Of a stretch of 64,000 nucleotides of DNA, positions 57,395 to 64,000 are shown piece after piece; the stretch's first letter is position 1; each line of letters opens with the position of its first letter. Position numbers and translations under genes: made by a program. The stretch spans positions 41,602,796 to 41,666,795 of the forward strand of contig NC_081842.1 in NCBI RefSeq assembly GCF_963259705.1. Direction: 5' to 3'. Source of the DNA: Myotis daubentonii. Taxonomy: Eukaryota > Chordata > Mammalia > Chiroptera > Vespertilionidae. The notes under the pieces were generated by a model. It had not been told where the DNA came from. It made no database searches and saw only the letters and a program-made list of their open reading frames with translations.

Positions 57395-60300
57395 AGAAAG
57401 TCAGGGGAGGTGAGCTTCATCCTATCCCCAAGAAATTCATCTGTTTGGCCGAGGTTAAAATGCAAATGAGTTGTGAATGATGACAGTAGACTGTTTAAAC
57501 TTAATCAACTGGTAGTTACAATCTCAGATGCTTTGCTGGATGTGGCATCTTTTCTGGAACAGCTAAACACAGTATTCATCTGGCCAAAGTGTTCTTTCCA
57601 ATCCCATCAGGAAGGATGATCACCAGCAATTCACATTCATATGGAAAGAATAGCAGTACATATTCATGGTCTTGACATGGGGCTCTATGTTAAGTTAACC
57701 TTTCTCTTCTCTGTTACATGATAGTCCAGAAGAACTCTGGTCATCTTGATATGCCACAGAGTATCACACTAGTTCACTCTCTTAGTGAGGTCGTACTAGG
57801 CTGGTGAACTGGAAGTGCAAGTGCTCTGGACATCCTAATTAGGTACATGCATATCAGAGGGTAGAATACAAATCCTATAAAGATTCAAGGGCCTCATACA
57901 TCCATAAAGATATTGTATGATAAATAACATTTTTCCAATGTTTTATTATGAAATGTTTCATATGCACAGAAAGTTGGAATAATTGAACTGCAAACCCCCA
58001 AATTTCCAACACCTAGATTCTATAACTAACAACTAACAGTACTTGCTTTATTATATTTAATGAAGTGTTTAAGAGTTCAATAATCTGGGGTAGGTTGGGA
58101 TATCCCCTTTAAAAGGAAAGACAAGTGGCATCTTGCATCCTCCACCAATAAGAAAAAGATAGAGTTCTCAGTGACTCATTTTGAATTTGGGGCAACAGTG
58201 TCTTAGGAATACCAAATACTGGTGAGGATATGAAGCAATAAGAATTCTCTAAGTTGGTTGTTGGACAACTTAGAAATCTGACAATTTCTAATGGAGCCAG
58301 AGCAAAAGGAAAGCTCAGCAGCAAATCCAGACTGCACCGTGAGCTGACCTACCCTCCAGGCTATATAACCCAACAGATTCAATGGCACTAGGGATATATA
58401 TGGTGGATCCACGGATCCTTGGCGAACACAGGTGAGACATCTCTGGAAAATGATAGTGCAAAAGCTACAGTAGAAAAAAAAAATCAGATTTCGGAGTAAG
58501 ACTCTCTTTCGTTGCAGAAACTAGATGGGTTTGCAAACTATGCCCTAATAGAGACTAAATGCCTGACTGAATGGCCATGTCAGTGTTGCAGCCCATCATG
58601 AATTGGTATTTTTAGATCTACCAAGTTATAAGGTCATACAAGTGCAGCAGCAATACTACGGAAATGGTACAAAGCCAGGACCAAGCAAAGTCAGAGGATA
58701 CAGAAAAAGCTACATGAACAGGTTCTGACCCCCACACACTTACTACATCAAATGTCTAACCCTCAGTTCACAACTGACATTTTGTTGAGGGGATGGGAAG
58801 TGTTCCTAAAGCCAGCTGATGGAGGAGGAAAAATCTTGAGTCCAGTTCACAGCTGGGTCAGCACAATATGTTGATACAAATTGAAAATGGACTGCTGCTG
58901 CATTACAGTCCTACTTGGAGACAGCCCTAAATTTCATTTGTGAAGGATAATACTTCCAATGAGCAGAGCTGAGAGCAGGACATTTGATTTTTCACTTTTT
59001 ATGCAGGAAGAAGTAGCTTGAGAAGGATATACATGGACTCCTAAGTATTAGCAAATGACTTGGCTAATGGGTCAGGGTACAGAAGGAGCACGTTTGGAAG
59101 ATCAAAGAGAAAAAATGGTCTAGGGAAGAATGTATAATGGATCCAATGGAGAGTGTACACAGTGAGCACAGATCTCATGCTACTGCCAACCAGAGAGTAT
59201 CCAAGTCAGGGGAGACACTCAACAATGAGGATGATGCATCCTGTGGATGTCAGCCACCTCCATGCTTGCATAATGGGGCCCAGAATGGAGTCACCACAGT
59301 GGCAGAAATAGAAAGATGTGCATGGGTCCAATGGTATGGACCCCCACTCACCAAGGCTGATCTAGCTGCTGCTACTTGAACACCCAACCTGCCAAAGTGC
59401 TAACCTGATGCAAAGCCCTTGATAAAGCACCAAAGTTTGAAATCAGCCAGACACTTGATTACACCAGACTCACCCCTTCCACCCTGGAGGAGGCAGTGAG
59501 TTAACATTACTAGGACTGATACTTACTCCCATATGGCTTTGATTTCCCTTTCAGCCAGCATCACCATTCAAGGACATATAGAATGCTCAACTTACTGTCA
59601 TGGGATTCCCACACAATATCATTTCAAATCAAGGGACCTATTTTATAGGGAAGGATATTCAACAATCAATGCATGAGCAAAAGATCCATTACTCCTACCA
59701 CAAAGTACATCACCTGGAAGTAGCCAGCCAACTAGAACAATGGAATTACTAAAGGCTCAACTAAAGTGGTAACTCAAGAAAGAGACCCCTATATAGTTGG
59801 GACATTGCCCATCAAAATAAAGTATATGAGAACTAAACAAACAGATGTGCTGTTCTCCCAATAACAAGAATAAAAAGGGCTAGACACCAACAAGTATAAG
59901 TAGAAGTTGTCCCTCTCACCTTCATTCACAGTGATCTACTTACAGAATATGTAGAGGTCCTGATACCCAGGGGAGTACCATTTCCACTAAGGGGACCTGT
60001 GAGAGTTCCATCAAACTGGAAGCTGACTGCTGCCTGTTAACTTTGGGTTCCTCACACAGTGACCTAGCAGCCAAAGAAAGGAGTTACTATACTAGTGATG
60101 GGAGGAAAGTAATTGAATGTTGTTATCTTGAGGAGTAGGGTTTCCCTCTACACAATGAAGGCAGAGAGAATATGTCTGGAATACAGGGGATTCACTGGAT
60201 ATCTCTAGATGCTTCTATTCAAGGTGATATTGGTAAATAGCCAATTATAGCAATAACAGCTCAACAAGGACAAGGAAATAAAGGGCTCAGATCCATCAAG

Positions 60301-60450
60301 GATGAAGATATTGGCACACCACCAAGCAAGTAATCTAGAGGAACTGAAGTGTTGGGCGAGGGAGAGGGAAATCTAGCATGGGCATTGAAGAAGTTAGATG
60401 ATGAATACCAGTTTTGACCTCAGGGCCAGTGCAGCAGTGGAGATTGTAGC
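57395..60450 (+). mobile_element. Degenerate ERV-L-type endogenous retrovirus pol region
   Basis: The three-frame text follows the ERV-L pol order: a reverse-transcriptase remnant (57450-57900), an RNase H-like region (58080-58600), integrase (about 59240-59800) and a dUTPase-like part (about 60000-60260). The dUTPase placed after integrase is known for ERV-L. Stops and frameshifts interrupt every domain. The longest open piece is 80 codons (59137-59379) and ends at a stop in the integrase N-terminal part. An L1 fragment is inserted at about 57925-58070. No intact LTR or env was seen. It is an old, inactive copy. Confidence 0.7.
57925..58072 (+). mobile_element. L1-type fragment inside the ERV-L relic
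   Basis: TTTTATTATGAAATGTTTC, CACAGAAAGTTGGAATAATTG, CCAACACCTAGATTCTATAA and TAACAGTACTTGC resemble an old L1 3' UTR module. Retroviral text is recognisable on both sides. Confidence 0.5.
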
Positions 60451-60454
60451 TTGT

Positions 60455-61180
60455 TATATTAATCCTTTGTATTAATCTTTTTTGAAGTGACTGCAGATGC
60501 CAGCACTTTGAAGATTTTGTGACAAATTGGTCTTAATGTGTGGTACAAGCAGGAGGTGGACTGAATCAGATCTGTCTTATACCCTGTCTCTCTTCCTCTT
60601 GATCTTAACTCTGATTCATTTCAATTATGGCTGTGGTGAACAGTTATGTGGCAACAAGTTACCACATCTTGCCTCAAGCATGCCTTTGGCTTGCCATAGT
60701 ATTTTTCTGATACTAAAGGAGTGGGATGCCCACAGTTTACTGGACATGGATGCTTGCACAGCACAAGTACAAGGGAGTTAACATCCCACAACCCTCAACC
60801 GAAAGGAGATGGGAAGCAATGGACAAGTCCTTCCACTTGTTGAATCTTGGGATCACTTACCAAATAAACTGCCTGAATGCAAGTTATTTTCTCAGGTTCT
60901 GCTCTCTAGGGTAATCTAGACTAAGAAAGAAACCAATGAGAGTCAACAGAGCTCTTGCATATAAGATATAATATGCTGCACAACAACTATAAAAGTTTTC
61001 GTTCTACAAACACATCAGCTTCAAGAGCAATAGGAAATATCATTTTGACTCATTCTAGCCACATTTTCCTCTTCTTATAAGCCAAAAGTTAGGACAAATA
61101 TACTCTTTTGAAAATTCTTCCTCAGCAAAAATCAATAATAAAGAGAAACCATTATTAAAAAGAGAGTGTATTTGTATTTA
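60455..61180. other. Unassigned; possibly 3' continuation of the ERV
   Basis: An 84-codon open frame (60527-60781) has a leucine-rich, membrane-segment-like stretch near residues 18-30, but I cannot match it to a family. It may be the downstream part of the ERV or unrelated. Confidence 0.3.
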
Positions 61181-61184
61181 TTTT

Positions 61185-61682
61185 TATTGTTCCAGAAAGC
61201 ACAAATTTAGTGGCTTAAAAATAGTACAAATGTATCATCTTACAGTTCTGTAGATTAGAAGTTCAACACAGGTCTCACTAGGTTAAGACTCAGTGAGCAG
61301 GGCTGAATTCCCTTCTGTAGGCTCTAAGAATCAGTTGCCTTATTTTTTCCAGCTTGTCAAGGCTTCCCACATTTCTTAGCTCATAGTCCCCATTCTCTGT
61401 CTTCAAAGCAAGCAATGGTATATCAAGTTCTTTTTATATCATATCACTCTGCCCTCCTCTTCAGCCTCCCTCTCTCACTTTTAAAGAGTCTTGTGGTTAT
61501 GCTGGGTCCACTCTGATAATGCAGGATAATCTTTCTATCATAAAATCACCAGGTTAACCATTTTAATTCTATCTGCAAATTCCCCTTTGCTGTATAATGT
61601 AATATATTCATAGGTTCCAGGGATTAGAACATAGACATCTTTGGAGGTGGCGTGATGAGCATTATTCTGCCTACCATAATAT
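61185..61682 (-). mobile_element. Ancient LTR, MaLR-like, reverse orientation
   Basis: The plus-strand order is TTTAGTGGCTTAAAAATAG, CTTACAGTTCTGTAGATTAG, GCAGGGCTGAATTCCC, GCAAGCAATGGTATATC, TCCACTCTGATAATGCAGG, AGGTTCCAGGGATTAG and ATTATTCTGCCTACCATAA. In reverse this reads as an LTR whose start is TATGGTAGGCAGAATAATG, similar to old MaLR elements. The subfamily is uncertain. Confidence 0.6.
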
Positions 61683-61900
61683 TAAAGAAAAAAAAATGAG
61701 TTTATAAATTTTCTTTCAATTCTACCCTCATATCTACTTTAGACCCAAACTCTCAATCAATTTAATCCAACTTTAATTTCTTGGTTATAATTATATTGAT
61801 TTATAACATTTGTTTGCATCAGGCCACTGGGTCCATTTTCATTTCATAGGTGAACAGAATGGGAAAAACAGAAAAGCAAAGTGAATAACAAAAAGAAAAG
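61683..61900. other. Unassigned AT-rich sequence
   Basis: Nothing recognised. Confidence 0.25.
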
Positions 61901-61904
61901 TAAG

Positions 61905-62114
61905 AGGGGGAAAGGGAGGGAGGGAGGAAAGAAGGAAGGAAGAATGGAAGAAGGAAGAAAGGAAGGAAGGAAGGAAGGAAGGAAGGAAGGAAGGAAGGAA
62001 GGAAGGAAGGAAGGAAGGAAGGAAGGGAGGGAGGGAGGGAGGGAGGAAGGAAGGAAGGAAGGAAGGAAGGAAGGAAGGAAGGAAGGAAGGAAGGAAGGAA
62101 GGAAGGAAGGAAGG
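61905..62114 (+). repeat. (GGAA)n microsatellite
   Basis: About 45 tetranucleotide units of GGAA/AAGG, broken by a GGGA block at 62025-62045. Open frames of about 90 codons on both strands are repeat translations. GGAA runs are the core of ETS-factor motifs. Confidence 0.97.
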
Positions 62115-62169
62115 GACAACTTATTTTATTTTTACATATGGAATGTATGCTTAGTTACTGGACTCTGAG

Positions 62170-62325
62170 GTAACTGGGTTGGTTAACAATTTATGGGTCA
62201 ATTTGACTGGGCTAAGGGGTGGCTAGATAGCTGGTAAAATATTATTTCTGAGTGTGTTTATGAGGGTGCTTCTGGAAGAGATTAGCATTATTGATTCAGT
62301 AGACTCATTAAAGAGTTTTGCCCTC
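62170..62325 (+). mobile_element. Ancient repeat fragment interrupted by L1
   Basis: TGGGTCAATTTGACTGGGC, TAGATAGCTGGTAAAATATT, TTCTGGAAGAGATTAGCATT and TTGCCCTC follow an old mammalian repeat that I recognise by text but cannot name safely. The text stops at 62325, where the young L1 begins, which places the L1 5' junction. Confidence 0.5.
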
Positions 62326-62329
62326 GGAA

Positions 62330-62473
62330 GAACCAAGATGGCGGCATAGGTTAACGCCGGAGTTTGCTGCTTTGAACAACTACTTCAAAAGTGAAACTAG
62401 AGGAGAACCAAGATGGCGGCAAAGGTTAACGCCGGAGTTTGCTGCTTTGAACAACTACTTCAAAAGTGAAACC
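62330..62473 (+). promoter_or_regulatory. L1 5' UTR start with a tandem 75-bp duplication
   Basis: Two copies, 62330-62404 and 62405-62473, both begin GAACCAAGATGGCGGC and contain GGTTAACGCCGGAGTTTGC. They differ at only about two positions in 69 bases. Each carries one YY1 core (AAGATGGCGGC), which in human L1 fixes the transcription start. The copy therefore has two potential start sites. Confidence 0.85.
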
Positions 62474-63101
62474 AAAAAACGGAAGGGACATCACCCAGAA
62501 CCACAGGAACGCAGGCTGAGTGGAAGTCCTACAACTAGGAGGAAAGAGAAACGCATACGGACACTCAGAGGAGGCGCAGTGCTGAAGTCAAATTCTGAGG
62601 TGCGGAGTGCGCGGAGCGGGCTGGCGGTGGAGGGCGCGGTTGGCGTTTTCAATCGGGAGGTAGTCGCAGACTCTGAGCTCCAGATACAGGCGAGTCTTTA
62701 GGGACCCAGACTCAAACGGGAGAAGCGGGACTGTCTGGCTTCGGTCAGAGCGAGTGCAGCTTTCTCTCCCAGCTTTGCAGCGGGTGCTGGGACTCAGAGA
62801 GGCAGAGCCCCTTGGGACAGGACTGAGAGCCGCCATAACTGCTCTCTCCGGCCCACCCTGTTGATCCTGTGCGACCCACCCCGCCCAAGCCCTGCACAGA
62901 GGCATTTGCCAGATAGCCTCAGGCAAAGGCTAGATTTTTCTTCCTAGAGGACAGAAGTTCTCTCACTACTGACACAGCTGATTCTCATAGCCACTTGGCC
63001 TGGAGGTCAAACCCTCCCTGGAATTAGCTACAACAATCAAGATTTACCTATAAGACTGCGAACAAAGACCACTAGGGGGTGCACCAAGGAAGCATAACAA
63101 A
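62474..63101 (+). promoter_or_regulatory. L1 5' UTR, remainder
   Basis: CpG-rich at 62598-62650 (GTGCGCGGAGCGGGC, GGCGCGGTTGGCG). It runs without an open frame to the ORF1 start. At 63069-63082 it contains CCACTAGGGGGTGC, close to the CTCF core. The sequence just before the ATG (CATAACAAA) keeps a purine at -3. Confidence 0.75.
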
Positions 63102-63950
63102 ATGCGGAGACAAAGAAACAGGACAAAATTGTCAATGGAAGAAATAGAGTTCAGAACCACACTTTTAAGGTCTCTCAAGAACTGTTTAGAAGCTGCCGAT
63201 AAACTTAATGAGATCTACACGAAAACTAATAAGACCCTCGATCTTATATTGGGGAACCAACTAGAAATTAAGCACACACAGACTGAAATAACGAATATTA
63301 TACAGACGCCCGACAGCAGACCAGAGGAGTGCAAGAATCAAGTCAATGATTTGAAATGCGAGGAAGCAAAAAACATCCAACGGGAAAAGCAAAATGAAAA
63401 AAGAATCCAAAAATGCGAGGATAGTGTAAGGAGCCTCTGGGACAGCTTCAAGCGTACCAACATCAGAATTATAGGGGTGCCAGAAGATGAGAGAGAGCAA
63501 GATATTGAAAACCTATTTGAAGAAATAATGACAGAAAACTTCCCCCACCTGGTGAAAGAAATGGACTTACAGGTCCAAGAAGCGCGGAGAACCCCAAACA
63601 AAAGGAATCCAAAGAGGACCACACCAAGACACATCATAATTAAAATGCCAAGAGCAAAAGATAAAGAGAGAATCTTAAAAACAGCAAGAGAAAGTAACTC
63701 AGTTACCTACAAGGGAATACCCATACGACTGTCAGCGGATTTCTCAACAGAAACTTTGCAGGCCAGAAGGGAGTGGCAAGAAATATTCAAAGTGATGAAT
63801 ACCAAGAACCTACAACCAAGATTACTTTATCCAGCAAAGCTATCATTCAGAATTGAAGGTCAGATAAAGAGCTTCACAGATAAGGAAAAGCTAAAGGAGT
63901 TCATCACCACCAAACCAGGATTATATGAAATGCTGAAAGGTATCCTTTAA
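63102..63950 (+). CDS. LINE-1 ORF1p, RNA-binding retrotransposon protein
   Basis: ORF1p is the trimeric RNA chaperone that packages L1 RNA in the cytoplasm for retrotransposition. The 282-residue product shows a short basic N-terminus (1-11), an amphipathic coiled-coil-forming stretch (about 12-112), and an RRM around 118-200 beginning WDSFKRTNIRIIGVPEDE. The C-terminal RNA-binding domain has the conserved ARREW (221-225) and YPAKLSF (243-249). Human ORF1p is 338 residues; this one lacks most of the disordered N-terminal 50 residues. The ATG is the first after an in-frame stop upstream. The frame is intact. ORF2 should follow beyond the window. Confidence 0.95.
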   Translation: MRRQRNRTKLSMEEIEFRTTLLRSLKNCLEAADKLNEIYTKTNKTLDLILGNQLEIKHTQTEITNIIQTPDSRPEECKNQVNDLKCEEAKNIQREKQNEKRIQKCEDSVRSLWDSFKRTNIRIIGVPEDEREQDIENLFEEIMTENFPHLVKEMDLQVQEARRTPNKRNPKRTTPRHIIIKMPRAKDKERILKTARESNSVTYKGIPIRLSADFSTETLQARREWQEIFKVMNTKNLQPRLLYPAKLSFRIEGQIKSFTDKEKLKEFITTKPGLYEMLKGIL

Positions 63951-64000
63951 GAAGAGGAAGAGGAAGAAAAAGGTAAAGATACAAATTATGAACAACAAAT
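63951..64000 (+). other. L1 inter-ORF spacer
   Basis: A purine-rich GAAGAGGAAGAGGAAG tract follows the ORF1 stop, as expected for the spacer before ORF2. Confidence 0.7.

Larger units (their letters stand above)
62326..64000 (+). mobile_element. Young LINE-1, 5' UTR and ORF1, runs off the window
   Basis: The element begins GGAAGAACCAAGATGGCGGC, the L1-type start with a YY1 site. It has a GC-rich 5' UTR of about 776 bases and then an unbroken ORF1. ORF2 would start beyond the right edge. An intact ORF1 and a CpG-rich, undecayed 5' UTR point to a recent, possibly full-length insertion. The 3' end and the target duplication are outside the window. Confidence 0.92.

Noticed and set aside
61844..62168. 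Two 90-codon open frames on opposite strands
   Set aside because: These are translations of the GGAA/TTCC microsatellite.
62318..62701. 127-codon frame at the L1 start
   Set aside because: It reads through the duplicated 75-bp 5' UTR unit; the peptide repeat mirrors the DNA duplication, and L1 has no such protein.

Overview
The window is non-coding mammalian nuclear DNA, almost certainly from a vesper bat (Vespertilionidae: Myotis, Eptesicus, Pipistrellus and relatives). Three things support this: about fifteen copies of the tRNA-derived VES SINE, at least five rolling-circle Helitron copies of the HeliBat type (5' end TCCTATATAATAAAAGG-like, 3' hairpin then CTAG, insertion between A and T), and several short hAT/mariner MITEs with clean target-site duplications. 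No host gene with a recognisable multi-exon structure or protein family was found. The only convincing protein-coding ORF is the ORF1 of a young LINE-1 that runs off the right edge (ORF 63102-63950).

Layout. 1-17 kb: a MER5A-like hAT relic, nested VES SINEs, three hAT MITEs, MIR/L2 fragments and much unassigned AT-rich sequence. 17-24.3 kb: VES SINEs, an L1 3' end, a hAT MITE, a MaLR-like solo LTR and a 1.15-kb minus-strand Helitron carrying a 47-bp minisatellite and a promoter-like motif cluster. 24-36.5 kb: an L1 3' end split by a 638-bp Helitron, MIRs, microsatellites, a MaLR fragment, a MER2 (Tigger) element and a long L2 fragment. 36.5-48 kb: VES SINEs, two of them inserted at one target site, L2 relics, a 255-bp minimal Helitron and a 622-bp hAT element with perfect 8-bp duplications. 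48-57.4 kb: old L1 fragments, a mariner MITE inside an L2/MIR-class relic, three Helitron units head to tail and a pentanucleotide array. 57.4-60.5 kb: a heavily decayed ERV-L-type pol region. 61-64 kb: an LTR relic, a (GGAA)n tract, then the 5' UTR and ORF1 of a young L1.

No gene network is visible. The structure of interest is how mobile elements have layered: insertions within insertions, reused target sites, and Helitrons that carry regulatory-looking modules, in particular inverted pairs of a CTCF-core-like motif. Family names for ancient repeats come from memory of consensus sequences and were not checked by database search. Boundaries without a stated target-site duplication are approximate to tens of bases.
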